Source of the DNA: Bacteroidia bacterium
Lineage (GTDB): Bacteria > Bacteroidota > Bacteroidia > Cytophagales > Cyclobacteriaceae
Length of the DNA stretch: 15,320 bases
Direction of reading: 5' to 3'
NCBI GenBank assembly: GCA_016650355.1
Contig: JAENVX010000508.1
Span: 1-15,320 of the forward strand
Under the pieces are notes generated by a model. It was not told the DNA's origin. It worked only from the letters and a program-made list of their open reading frames with translations, and did not search any database. Every line of letters starts with the position of its first letter. Position 1 is the stretch's first letter. Shown here in pieces: positions 8,802 to 15,320 of the stretch. A program made the translations under genes and the position numbers.

Positions 8802-8808
8802 ATCTTTG
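8777..8808 (+). promoter_or_regulatory. Candidate promoter of the acyltransferase gene
   Basis: TTTG at 8777-8780 lies 20 bases before CATCTTTG at 8801-8808, which matches the Bacteroidota -7 element TAnnTTTG except for its first base. Transcription would begin close to the ATG at 8815, giving an mRNA with almost no leader. Confidence 0.45.
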
Positions 8809-8814
8809 CGCTTT

Positions 8815-9753
8815 ATGGAAAAGCGACCACTGAGTAAGCGAATTAAATACTCGTCCTTATACTATTTTGTCCGATTCTTGATTTTTGGCGCCAATCTCTT
8901 ACCACGAAGCTGGTGGTTAAGTTTTTGCGGATTTCTTGGAAGCATTGCCTACCATTTTGTTCGAACCACCAGGGAACAAACAGTCCTTCATCTTGGCCTG
9001 GCCTACAATCGTGAGAAAACGACAAAAGAGATAATCGCTTTAAGCAAGCAAACTTTCAAAATGCTTGGGAAAAATGCCGGAGAAATTTTACGAGCAATGA
9101 ATGTTCGCACCCAGTCAGATCTGAATAAGATTTTAGTTACACATGGCATCGAAAACTTTGAAGCGGCCACTGCAAAGGGGAAAGGAGTAATTTTTCTTAC
9201 GTGTCATTTGGGTGCTTTTGATCTGCAAATCACCAACATGTCGTTGCGAGGATTAAAACCGAATATCATTGGCACGGCTTTGAAGGACGAGCGGTTGAAC
9301 GAAATGCTTGTCCAATATCGGAATGCTCATGGTGCAATAGCTATTGAACGCGGGAAGGAAACATTGCGCCTAATAAAAGCGCTGAAGACGGGCGGCAGTA
9401 TTGCGATATTGATTGACCAGGATACAAATGTGAAAAGTTGTTTTGTAGATTTTTTTGGAATGAAAGCAGCAACACCTGTTGGCGCTGCCATCTTAGCTCT
9501 AAAAACGGGCGCTGCTGTTGTGCCCACCTATATTTATCTGGCCGATGATGGTATGCAACACATGCATGTACTTCCAGAACTTGAATTGGTCAATACAGGC
9601 AATGAAGAAAGCGATGTGGTAACTAATACTCAGATCTATACGATGTTCATTGAGGAACAGGTAAGAAAATATCCTTCGCAGTGGGTGTGGATGCATGAGC
9701 GATGGAAGACGAGACCCACACCACTTGAAGGTGCTAAGGAAAGTGCAGTCTAG
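8815..9753 (+). CDS. Lysophospholipid/lipid A acyltransferase (LpxL/HtrB family)
   Basis: This is probably an inner-membrane acyltransferase that adds a secondary acyl chain to lipid A. In some Bacteroidota, relatives of this family instead acylate other lipids such as aminolipids. With the ATG at 8815 it has 312 residues, normal for the family. A hydrophobic N-terminal anchor (about 14-50) precedes the acyltransferase domain. The HX4D/E catalytic motif is CHLGAFD, with H131 and D136; many LpxL proteins have glutamate at the second position. The later DQDTN block (around 200), a proline-valine strand near 240 and the C-terminal QWVWMHERWK block (about 287-296) are all family marks. A TTG at 8806 would add three residues, but the ATG fits the promoter better. 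A membrane methyltransferase gene follows 50 bases downstream on the same strand. Confidence 0.9.
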   Translation: MEKRPLSKRIKYSSLYYFVRFLIFGANLLPRSWWLSFCGFLGSIAYHFVRTTREQTVLHLGLAYNREKTTKEIIALSKQTFKMLGKNAGEILRAMNVRTQSDLNKILVTHGIENFEAATAKGKGVIFLTCHLGAFDLQITNMSLRGLKPNIIGTALKDERLNEMLVQYRNAHGAIAIERGKETLRLIKALKTGGSIAILIDQDTNVKSCFVDFFGMKAATPVGAAILALKTGAAVVPTYIYLADDGMQHMHVLPELELVNTGNEESDVVTNTQIYTMFIEEQVRKYPSQWVWMHERWKTRPTPLEGAKESAV

Positions 9754-9803
9754 TTATTAGTTAAAATTTCTTTTCTTTGCGACAAAATTAAATATAGAAT
9801 ACG

Positions 9804-10562
9804 ATGCCCCTTCTTCAAGAAATGGAACAACAAGGACTTGTGCTGTTTAAATATCGCGGAATACTTCCCGTTATTATTATTCTGGCTGGTCTTGGAGTTT
9901 ATGTGCACACTAAAATTTCTGGTAATGAAGTGACCTTCATCAGTGAACAGGCATATGAATTCGTCTGCTTAGCCGTTGCGTTATTTGGTGCTTTTATAAG
10001 AGCTTACGCGGTGGGGTACACTCCTTATAATACATCCGGGCGAAATATTGATGCACAGGTTGCAGACACGGTAAATACAAATGGGATTTATTCCGTTGTG
10101 CGGCATCCGCTTTATGTTGGTAATTTTTTCTGTTCACTTGGCATTGCCATGCTTACACAGAATCTGTGGTTTACTCTATTCTTCGTAATGGTGTATTGGG
10201 TATACTATGAGCGTATCATGTTTGCGGAAGAACAATTTCTAGCCAAGAAATTTGGAGCTCGTTACACGGACTGGGCCTCCGTCACACCGGCTTTTGTTTT
10301 CAATTTCAAATTGTGGAAAAAACCACAGTGGCCATTTAAAATCGTAAAAGTAATTCGAGGGGAAAAGAATATATTCTTTTACATTTTTTTAATCATTTTC
10401 ATATTCACCACGGTGGGTGAATATGTGGTTGCTGGTAAAGTTGAATTTATAAGGCCATATTGGGCCATCGCATGTTTATGTTGGGTTGTGATTTACATCG
10501 TCTTGAAATTATTGAAAGACTATACCAAAGTGCTCAATGATAAAGTGCTCAATAAGGTTTAG
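9804..10562 (+). CDS. PEMT/ICMT-type integral membrane methyltransferase
   Basis: This is a 252-residue membrane protein with about five transmembrane segments (near 18-35, 50-70, 118-136, 189-206 and 218-236). Its core carries the SAM-binding signature of the phospholipid and isoprenylcysteine methyltransferase families: RHPLYVGNF at 100-108, then the paired glutamates E142 and E143 followed by KKFGARYTDW. Such enzymes methylate a lipid or lipid-linked group at the membrane. Leptospira LmtA, which methylates the 1-phosphate of lipid A, belongs to this superfamily, and the upstream lipid A type acyltransferase gene makes a lipid A substrate plausible but unproven. A weak -7-like sequence (TTTCTTTG, 9772-9779) lies in the 50-base gap, so it may have its own promoter. 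The C-terminus contains a short duplication, KVLND then KVLN, encoded by a 12-base repeat at 10527-10538 and 10542-10553. Confidence 0.8.
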   Translation: MPLLQEMEQQGLVLFKYRGILPVIIILAGLGVYVHTKISGNEVTFISEQAYEFVCLAVALFGAFIRAYAVGYTPYNTSGRNIDAQVADTVNTNGIYSVVRHPLYVGNFFCSLGIAMLTQNLWFTLFFVMVYWVYYERIMFAEEQFLAKKFGARYTDWASVTPAFVFNFKLWKKPQWPFKIVKVIRGEKNIFFYIFLIIFIFTTVGEYVVAGKVEFIRPYWAIACLCWVVIYIVLKLLKDYTKVLNDKVLNKV

Positions 10563-10595
10563 AAACCTTTGGTTTGGAAGTGTTTTTATTCGTTC

Positions 10596-10964
10596 TCAGT
10601 TTTTGAAAATGAAATAAACGGCTAACACTAAGAAAATAAAGCCGATGATATGATTCATCCTAAACACTTCGTTCTTAAAGAACAAGACAGAGAATATAAC
10701 AAATACCACCAGCGTAATTACCTCCTGAATCACTTTCAATTCAACTAAAGAAAATGGACCACCAAACTCTTTGAATCCAATCCGGTTGGCTGGCACTTGC
10801 AATACGTATTCGAAAAGAGCAATACCCCAACTGATGAGTATGACGCTGATCAAACCAAGATTCTGGCTCCAACTCATTTCTTTAAATTTCAAATGACCAT
10901 ACCATGCCAGAGTCATGAAGGTATTGGAGAGGATGAGTAGAACTATTGTGTAAACTGATTTCAT
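10596..10964 (-). CDS. DUF486 / DMT-superfamily small membrane protein
   Basis: This 122-residue protein has four predicted transmembrane helices (about 3-22, 33-54, 74-94 and 102-120), the size and layout of the DUF486 group within the drug/metabolite transporter superfamily. Family marks include an early TLAWYGHLK segment after the first helix, the YVLQVPANRIG motif near the middle and the LKVIQEVITL segment leading into helix three. The substrate is unknown; half-size members of this superfamily usually work as dimers. The gene lies downstream of ettA on the same strand with a 67-base gap, so read-through from ettA is possible but co-transcription is uncertain. It converges on the membrane methyltransferase gene with a 33-base gap. 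Confidence 0.85.
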   Translation of the reverse strand: MKSVYTIVLLILSNTFMTLAWYGHLKFKEMSWSQNLGLISVILISWGIALFEYVLQVPANRIGFKEFGGPFSLVELKVIQEVITLVVFVIFSVLFFKNEVFRMNHIIGFIFLVLAVYFIFKN

Positions 10965-11031
10965 GATTTGAAATAAGCAGCAAGAATCAAGACATGGTGC
11001 TTCATTTTATCTTGATACTTATGTCTAATTA

Positions 11032-12714
11032 CTACTTTACTAATTTCTTATACTTAATCCGATGCGGCTGGTCATCACCAAGTCGTTTGCGTTTGTTTTC
11101 TTCATATTCGGTAAAGCCTCCTTCAAACCAAAATGCTTGCGAGTCCCCTTCAAACGCCAAAATGTGAGTACAGACTCTATCGAGAAACCAACGATCGTGA
11201 GATATAATTACAGCGCACCCACCAAAGTTGTCAAGTGCCTCTTCTAAGGAACGTAGTGTGTTAATATCAAGATCGTTCGTAGGCTCATCGAGGAGCAATA
11301 GATTTCCACCTTGCTTTAGTGCTATTGCCAAATGAGCCCTGTTTCGCATACCACCAGATAACTCTTTTACTTTTTTCTGCTGGTCAGTACCGCTAAAATT
11401 GAACTTGCTTACATAGGCGCGTGAGTTCATTTCTTTTCCACCAATGATGATCAAATCATTGCCACCGGTGATGGCCTGAAATACCGTGTCATCCGGTTTT
11501 AGATCATCGTGTTCCTGATCAACATAAGCGATCTTCACAGTTTCGCCAACGGAAAACGTCCCAGTAGTTGGTTTCTCTTTGCCTGTGATCATTTTAAATA
11601 ACGTTGTTTTACCGGCACCGTTTGGACCTATAATTCCCACAATACCTGCTGGGGGAAGTGAGAAAGTTAAATTTTCGTAAAGTAGTTTATCTCCGTACGC
11701 TTTAGACACTCCGTTAGCCTCAATTACTTTATTGCCAAGCCGTGGTCCGGGAGGAATATATAATTCAAGTTTGTCCTCTTTCTCTCGTCCTTCTGCTCCT
11801 AAAAGTTTTTCATATGCACCCAATCTAGCTTTACCTTTTGCTTGTCTGCCTTTAGGATTCATTCTTACCCATTCCAATTCTCGCTCTAAAGCTTTTTGTC
11901 TTTTCGACTCAGTTTTTTCTTCCTGAGCTAATCGTTTTTGTTTTTGATCGAGCCACGAGGAATAATTTCCTTTCCACGGAATGCCTTCTCCTCGATCAAG
12001 TTCAAGAATCCAACCAGCTACATTATCCAGAAAATAGCGATCATGCGTCACCGCGATGACAGTTCCCTTGTATTGTCTTAGATGTTGCTCCAGCCAGTAA
12101 ACTGATTCCGCATCGAGGTGGTTAGTTGGCTCATCGAGTAATAGAACATCAGGTTCTTGTAGCAGTAGTCTGCAAAGTGCGACTCTTCTCTTTTCACCGC
12201 CCGATAGAAATTCTATTTTTGCATCTGATGGAGGACACCGAAGGGCATCCATTGCCCGGTCAAGTTTACTATCTAGTTCCCAGGCATCAATTGCATCCAG
12301 TTTTTCCTGAATCTCACCTTGCTTGGCAATGAGTTTATCCATTGCATCAGGATTCTCCAAAACGTCAGGATCACCAAATTTTTCATTGATAGCTTCAAAT
12401 TCTTTTAGCAAAGCAACAGTTTCTTTCACGCCCTCCTCTACAATTTCACGTACTGTTTTTGTTTTATCCAATTGAGGCTCTTGTTCCAACAAGCCAACTG
12501 TAAATGACAAATCAGAAACGACTTCACCCTGAAATTCTTTGTCAATGCCTGCAATAATCCGTAGTAGGGATGACTTACCAGAACCATTTAAGCCCAGAAC
12601 CCCGATTTTGGCTCCATAGAAAAATGAGAGGTAAATATTTTTGAGAACTTGCTTTTGTGGAGGGTAAATCTTGTTTACGCCAGCCATCGAGAAAATTATT
12701 TTTTCGTCAGCCAT
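11032..12714 (-). CDS. ettA: EttA, ABC-F energy-dependent translational throttle protein
   Basis: EttA is a cytoplasmic ABC-F ATPase that binds the ribosomal E site and, in E. coli, links early elongation to the ATP/ADP ratio. The 560 residues contain two ABC domains. The first has Walker A GLNGSGKS at 41-48, signature LSGGE at 170-174 and Walker B D194-E195. The second has Walker A GPNGAGKT at 363-370, signature LSGGM at 452-456 and Walker B D476-E477. The arm insertion in the first domain covers about 90-145, and a basic linker (about 260-305) joins the domains. Length and end-to-end similarity, including the C-terminal RIKYKKLVK, fit EttA and not Uup, YheS or YbiT. The LSGGM in place of LSGGE in the second domain appears, from memory, to be usual for Bacteroidota. 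The leader of this minus-strand gene is AT-rich without a clear -7 element. Confidence 0.96.
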   Translation of the reverse strand: MADEKIIFSMAGVNKIYPPQKQVLKNIYLSFFYGAKIGVLGLNGSGKSSLLRIIAGIDKEFQGEVVSDLSFTVGLLEQEPQLDKTKTVREIVEEGVKETVALLKEFEAINEKFGDPDVLENPDAMDKLIAKQGEIQEKLDAIDAWELDSKLDRAMDALRCPPSDAKIEFLSGGEKRRVALCRLLLQEPDVLLLDEPTNHLDAESVYWLEQHLRQYKGTVIAVTHDRYFLDNVAGWILELDRGEGIPWKGNYSSWLDQKQKRLAQEEKTESKRQKALERELEWVRMNPKGRQAKGKARLGAYEKLLGAEGREKEDKLELYIPPGPRLGNKVIEANGVSKAYGDKLLYENLTFSLPPAGIVGIIGPNGAGKTTLFKMITGKEKPTTGTFSVGETVKIAYVDQEHDDLKPDDTVFQAITGGNDLIIIGGKEMNSRAYVSKFNFSGTDQQKKVKELSGGMRNRAHLAIALKQGGNLLLLDEPTNDLDINTLRSLEEALDNFGGCAVIISHDRWFLDRVCTHILAFEGDSQAFWFEGGFTEYEENKRKRLGDDQPHRIKYKKLVK

Positions 12715-12868
12715 GGAAAAATTAATATCAGTTTATTTAAATGCCTACCTACTGTCAGGGAAGGGGCAAATATGGCTTTTTTAAGTCAATAGTCCATAGT
12801 TGTGGCCTCGATACTGGATAGATGGTTTCGGTTACTTTTTCGAATAAATAACAATGGACGGCTAACTC

Positions 12869-12898
12869 TTGACAATGGTCTAATTAATTCTATTTTTG
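12869..12898 (+). promoter_or_regulatory. Promoter of the DUF2795 gene
   Basis: TTG at 12869-12871 is followed 19 bases later by TATTTTTG at 12891-12898. This fits the Bacteroidota -33/-7 pattern (TTG, 19-21 bases, TAnnTTTG) and is the best promoter in the window. Transcription would start near 12903-12906, leaving a leader of about 20 bases that includes AAGGGG before the ATG at 12926. Confidence 0.65.
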
Positions 12899-12925
12899 CG
12901 GGAAATTTAACAAGGGGATTAAGAT

Positions 12926-13147
12926 ATGTATTGGACACTCGAATTGGCCTCCTACCTGGAAGATGCTCCCTGGCCGGCAACAAAGGATGAATTGATAGAT
13001 TTCTCAATCCGTTCTGGCGCGCCACTGGAGGTAGTTGAAAACCTACAGGAACTAGAAGATGATGGTCAGCCTTATGAAAGTATTGAGGAGATTTGGCCTG
13101 ATTATCCTACCAAAGAAGACTTTTTCTTTAATGAGGACGAATATTAG
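12926..13147 (+). CDS. DUF2795 small acidic protein
   Basis: This 73-residue, strongly acidic protein has no signal peptide or membrane segment. It matches, from memory, the DUF2795 family: WPATKDELIDFSIRSGAP, a helix-forming ENLQELEDDG segment, then EIWPDYPTKEDF. Very similar proteins occur across Bacteroidota, but I know of no established function. The charge and compact size suggest a cytoplasmic partner-binding protein, which is only inference. The gene is a single transcription unit with a well-placed promoter (12869-12898) and its own terminator (13177-13198). It lies divergently from ettA, across 211 bases, and converges on ispD. An overlapping open frame on the other strand (12786-13025) has no plausible protein features and is disregarded. 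Confidence 0.88.
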   Translation: MYWTLELASYLEDAPWPATKDELIDFSIRSGAPLEVVENLQELEDDGQPYESIEEIWPDYPTKEDFFFNEDEY

Positions 13148-13176
13148 TAAATAAATAACTCCAAGTTCATCAATGG

Positions 13177-13198
13177 GCCAGTTAGTTCTGGCTTTTTT
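13177..13198 (+). terminator. Rho-independent terminator after the DUF2795 gene
   Basis: GCCAG (13177-13181) pairs with CTGGC (13188-13192) around a six-base loop and is followed by six T residues (13193-13198). The stem is short but GC-rich and can be extended by G-T pairs. It begins 30 bases after the stop codon. Confidence 0.7.
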
Positions 13199-13227
13199 GC
13201 TTGGTAACCCAATCTATTGATCTCAGA

Positions 13228-13917
13228 TTAATCTTGGATTTTATCCTTTGAATTAAGGAGCGCTTCCGCTAAAATCAAATCTTCAGGCGTAGTGATCTTA
13301 ATATTTTCATAACTGCCTTCGAATAAAGATATGATATGACCCGAGCGCTCTGCCACGCTCGCATCGTCAGTAAGACTTGGATCTTCTATCATTTCGTATG
13401 CCTTCTTGATTAGCTGAACATGAAATGTTTGCGGGGTCTGGATCACGCGAAAGCGGGAGCGATCAACAGATTTAGTACTATGTTGATCCGTCATGCGGAT
13501 TGATTCTTTTAGCCTAACTGCGGCCACTGCCGATTGATGGACGGCCGCTAACCGAAAAGAGGCCCCGATAATATCTTCACTTACAAGGGGTCTCACACCA
13601 TCATGTATAGCTACCAACCCTTCACCTTCAATTTTCGAAAGTCCGCTCTTAACTGATTGAAATCTAGACTCCCCTCCTTTTTGAAGAATGATATTTTTAT
13701 GAAAATCATTTTTATCGCAAATCGATTTCCAGGTTTCGAAATCATCTGCAGGTAGTACAAGAATTACTCTGATCTTTTCTGAATAGCGATAGAATGCCTC
13801 CACAGTGCGGAGCAATACAGGCTTGCCATTCAAAGGCAAAAACTGTTTGGGTACTTTGGTTTTAATTCGCGTGCCTTTACCACCAGCCACGATCACCGCG
13901 TATTCTTTATATTCCAT
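13228..13917 (-). CDS. ispD: 2-C-methyl-D-erythritol 4-phosphate cytidylyltransferase (IspD)
   Basis: IspD joins MEP and CTP to form CDP-methylerythritol and pyrophosphate, the third step of the MEP isoprenoid pathway. The 229 residues carry the nucleotide-binding AGGKGTR loop (11-17), then K24 in the VPKQF motif, the IHDGVRP block (104-110), the RVIQTPQ segment (157-163) and K207 in NIKITTPEDL. R17, K24 and K207 fit the catalytic positions known from E. coli IspD. CDP-ribitol cytidylyltransferases (TarI) are close relatives, but the absence of teichoic acid genes and the length favour IspD. No other MEP-pathway gene is in the window. The start codon overlaps the -7 element of the divergent 80-residue gene. 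Confidence 0.92.
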   Translation of the reverse strand: MEYKEYAVIVAGGKGTRIKTKVPKQFLPLNGKPVLLRTVEAFYRYSEKIRVILVLPADDFETWKSICDKNDFHKNIILQKGGESRFQSVKSGLSKIEGEGLVAIHDGVRPLVSEDIIGASFRLAAVHQSAVAAVRLKESIRMTDQHSTKSVDRSRFRVIQTPQTFHVQLIKKAYEMIEDPSLTDDASVAERSGHIISLFEGSYENIKITTPEDLILAEALLNSKDKIQD

Positions 13918-13924
13918 AGATTTG
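13917..13924 (+). promoter_or_regulatory. Candidate -7 element of the 80-residue membrane protein gene
   Basis: TAGATTTG matches TAnnTTTG exactly and would start transcription near 13928-13931, 16-19 bases before the ATG at 13947. No TTG is found at the -33 position. The first base is also the first base of the ispD start codon on the other strand. Confidence 0.45.
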
Positions 13925-13932
13925 CAAAAATA
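13925..13932 (-). promoter_or_regulatory. Candidate -7 element of ispD
   Basis: On the minus strand this reads TATTTTTG, an exact TAnnTTTG match. It ends 7 bases before the ispD ATG, so the transcript would have almost no leader. It abuts the plus-strand element at 13917-13924. No clear -33 TTG is seen. Confidence 0.45.
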
Positions 13933-13946
13933 CTTGTTTCAAAAGT

Positions 13947-14189
13947 ATGGCATTTATAAGATTTTTTCTATTGGCATTTAATGTGGCGATTGTCACTTAC
14001 CTTATCTATCGGCTGCTACAGATCTATCAATCGAAGGCAGAACAAAAAGCGTGGAAAATAGGTATTGGTATCTTACTAATCCTTTTACCCGCTACGATGT
14101 TAATGGGTTTTTTAAGACCCTCCGCGCTGTATTTGCTTTTTTATCCAGTTGCAATTTCTGTGCACCTTTATTTGCTTCGCAATTCTTGA
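13947..14189 (+). CDS. Unrecognised 80-residue membrane protein
   Basis: I do not recognise this protein. It has three likely transmembrane helices (about 4-26, 37-56 and 59-77) with a short basic loop (QSKAEQKAWK, about 28-37) between the first two. That would place the loop in the cytoplasm if the N-terminus is outside. It has no cysteines and no catalytic motif. Support for its being real is moderate: it fills the gap between ispD and queA, has a -7 element at a sensible distance, and shows membrane-protein composition over its whole length. It diverges from ispD by 29 bases and converges on queA. Function is unknown. Confidence 0.65.
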   Translation: MAFIRFFLLAFNVAIVTYLIYRLLQIYQSKAEQKAWKIGIGILLILLPATMLMGFLRPSALYLLFYPVAISVHLYLLRNS

Positions 14190-14191
14190 AT

Positions 14192-14229
14192 CGAAAATAA
14201 AAAAAGCCTGATGATAATTCATCAGGCTT
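14192..14229 (-). terminator. Rho-independent terminator of queA
   Basis: AAGCCTGATGA (14204-14214) and TCATCAGGCTT (14219-14229) form a perfect 11-base-pair stem with a four-base loop. Read on the minus strand it is followed by a T-rich run (TTTTTTTATTTT, including the end of the stem), so it terminates queA, 24 bases after its stop. On the plus strand the T run is weak, so it probably does not stop the 80-residue gene efficiently. Confidence 0.88.
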
Positions 14230-14253
14230 GGCTTCTTAATAGACTTAAATATT

Positions 14254-15300
14254 CTAGATGATTATCATGGCATCACCGTACGTCAGGAATTTATATTTCT
14301 CCTTCTTGGCGGTCTGGTAGGCTTGTGTAATCAACTCAAACCCTCCAAAGGCACAGGCCATCATATAAAGGGTTGACTCTGGCTGATGGAAGTTGGTAAC
14401 CATGGCACTGCAAATTTTGAATTCATAAGGTGGAAAGATGAACCGATCAGTCCAACCTTCACGTTCCTTCAGTCTGTTATTGGCCGACACGGCTGACTCG
14501 AGGGCGCGCATCGTACTCGTACCTACCGCACATACTCTATTTTTATTTTCGAGGGCAGCGTTCACACTATTTACAGCGTCAGTTCCTACTATATAGTTTT
14601 CGGAATCCATTTTGTGCTTGGTAAGATCTTCAACATCTACCGCACGAAAAGTGCCCAACCCAATGTGAAGTGTGACGAACGACATATCCACACCTTTTAT
14701 TTGAAGGCGCTTAAGTAATTGCTTAGTGAAGTGCATGCCGGCTGTAGGGGCTGAAACGGCTCCTTTATGCTTTGCATAAATGGTTTGAAATCTTTCTTTA
14801 TCAGCTTGTTCAACTTTACGCTTGATATATTTGGGAAGGGGAGTTTCACCCAGGTTCTCCACAATTTTATCGAAAGCTTCAGAGTCTCCATCAAATAGAA
14901 AGCGGATTGTTCTTCCACGAGAGGTTGTGTTGTCGATAACTTCTGCCACCAGGTCACCATCACCAAAATAAAGCTTGTTGCCTACCCTGATTTTTCGAGC
15001 GGGATCAACCAACACGTCCCATAAATGCATTTCTGCATTAAGTTCGCGGAGAAGGAATACTTCTATTTTTGCACCTGTTTTTTCCTTTCTTCCATAAAGG
15101 CGAGCCGGAAATACCATCGTGTCGTTGCCGACCATGATATCACCTGCGTCAAAATAGTTGACAATGTCTTTAAAGATCTTATGCTCGATCTTTCCAGTGC
15201 TTTTATGAACAACCATCATGCGCGCTTCATCGCGATTTTCGGCTGGGTGTGAGGCAATTAGACTGTTGGGGAGATCAAATTTGAATTCAGATAACTTCAT
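14254..15300 (-). CDS. queA: S-adenosylmethionine:tRNA ribosyltransferase-isomerase (QueA)
   Basis: QueA transfers and rearranges the ribosyl part of SAM onto preQ1 at the tRNA wobble position to form epoxyqueuosine, the penultimate step of queuosine synthesis. The 348 residues match the usual length of about 340-355. Family blocks seen in order are LPNSLIASHPAENRDEARM (10-28), the FPARL segment (64-68), GETPLPKYIKR (151-161), the GAVSAPTAGMHFT block (180-192), HIGLGTFRAV (212-221) and the C-terminal TNFHQPESTL (302-311). The gene is complete, with ATG at 15298-15300, and only 20 bases of upstream sequence are in the window, so a preQ1 riboswitch or promoter cannot be judged. The queuosine genes tgt and queG or queH are not present here. 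Confidence 0.96.
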   Translation of the reverse strand: MKLSEFKFDLPNSLIASHPAENRDEARMMVVHKSTGKIEHKIFKDIVNYFDAGDIMVGNDTMVFPARLYGRKEKTGAKIEVFLLRELNAEMHLWDVLVDPARKIRVGNKLYFGDGDLVAEVIDNTTSRGRTIRFLFDGDSEAFDKIVENLGETPLPKYIKRKVEQADKERFQTIYAKHKGAVSAPTAGMHFTKQLLKRLQIKGVDMSFVTLHIGLGTFRAVDVEDLTKHKMDSENYIVGTDAVNSVNAALENKNRVCAVGTSTMRALESAVSANNRLKEREGWTDRFIFPPYEFKICSAMVTNFHQPESTLYMMACAFGGFELITQAYQTAKKEKYKFLTYGDAMIII

Positions 15301-15320
15301 AAGCTTACGGGCTTTGTCCC

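Noticed and set aside
10563..10590. Possible terminator AAACC-TTT-GGTTT after the methyltransferase gene
   Set aside because: Five base pairs with a three-base loop and the T run 11 bases further on; too weak to call.
10986..11016. Inverted repeat ATCAAGA...TCTTGAT between ettA and the DUF486 gene
   Set aside because: Only a 7-base-pair AT-rich stem with a 17-base loop and no T run on the minus strand, so it is not a convincing terminator.
12715..12780. A -7-like sequence on the minus strand upstream of ettA (reads CATATTTG)
   Set aside because: It has one mismatch and the nearest upstream TTG is only 12 bases away, so the promoter call is not supported.
12786..13025. Open frames on both strands (12786-13025 minus and 12802-12990 plus) around the DUF2795 promoter
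   Set aside because: They run across a strong promoter and the start of a recognised gene, and neither encodes a recognisable motif.
1..15320. A novel defence, mobile or biosynthetic system
   Set aside because: All larger genes are recognisable housekeeping or envelope genes. There are no transposases, integrases, direct repeats at boundaries, composition breaks or unexplained gene clusters.

Overview
The window reads as ordinary chromosomal DNA from a Bacteroidota bacterium, most likely of the order Cytophagales (the order is inferred). Supporting evidence: a PorQ component of the type IX secretion system (T9SS), an OmpA protein with a PD40 propeller, DUF4421 and DUF2795 proteins, Bacteroidota-type EttA and SixA sequences, and several promoter -7 elements of the form TAnnTTTG. 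The base composition is moderately AT-rich and looks even throughout. I see no tRNA, rRNA, CRISPR array, insertion sequence, phage gene, frameshift or pseudogene. No gene-free stretch exceeds about 210 bases.

Layout. (1) Positions 101-2065, minus strand: an envelope protein with TPR, PD40 propeller, carboxypeptidase-regulatory-like and OmpA domains, the architecture of PorE. (2) Positions 2218-8221, plus strand: a tight run of lon, porQ, hslU and a DUF4421 outer-membrane protein, so a T9SS gene lies between two AAA+ protease genes. (3) sixA (8223-8732, minus) converges on that run and diverges from a lipid A type acyltransferase gene (8815-9753), which is followed by a membrane methyltransferase gene (9804-10562). 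(4) A DUF486 membrane protein and the ABC-F factor ettA lie on the minus strand (10596-12714). (5) A small acidic DUF2795 protein (12926-13147, plus) has its own promoter and terminator. (6) ispD (minus) diverges from an unrecognised 80-residue membrane protein. (7) queA (14254-15300, minus) is complete and ends at a strong hairpin terminator.

How the genes fit together. Most are core functions: proteolysis (lon, hslU), translation control (ettA), tRNA queuosine synthesis (queA) and isoprenoid synthesis (ispD). The accessory theme is the cell envelope: PorQ, the PorE-like protein, the DUF4421 barrel, the acyltransferase and the methyltransferase. I do not see an undescribed multi-gene defence or mobile system. 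The best leads are the lon-porQ-hslU arrangement, a possible acylation and methylation pair acting on lipid A, an 11-bp direct repeat over the acyltransferase promoter, and back-to-back -7 elements between ispD and the 80-residue gene. Positions 1-100 and 15301-15320 hold nothing I can recognise.
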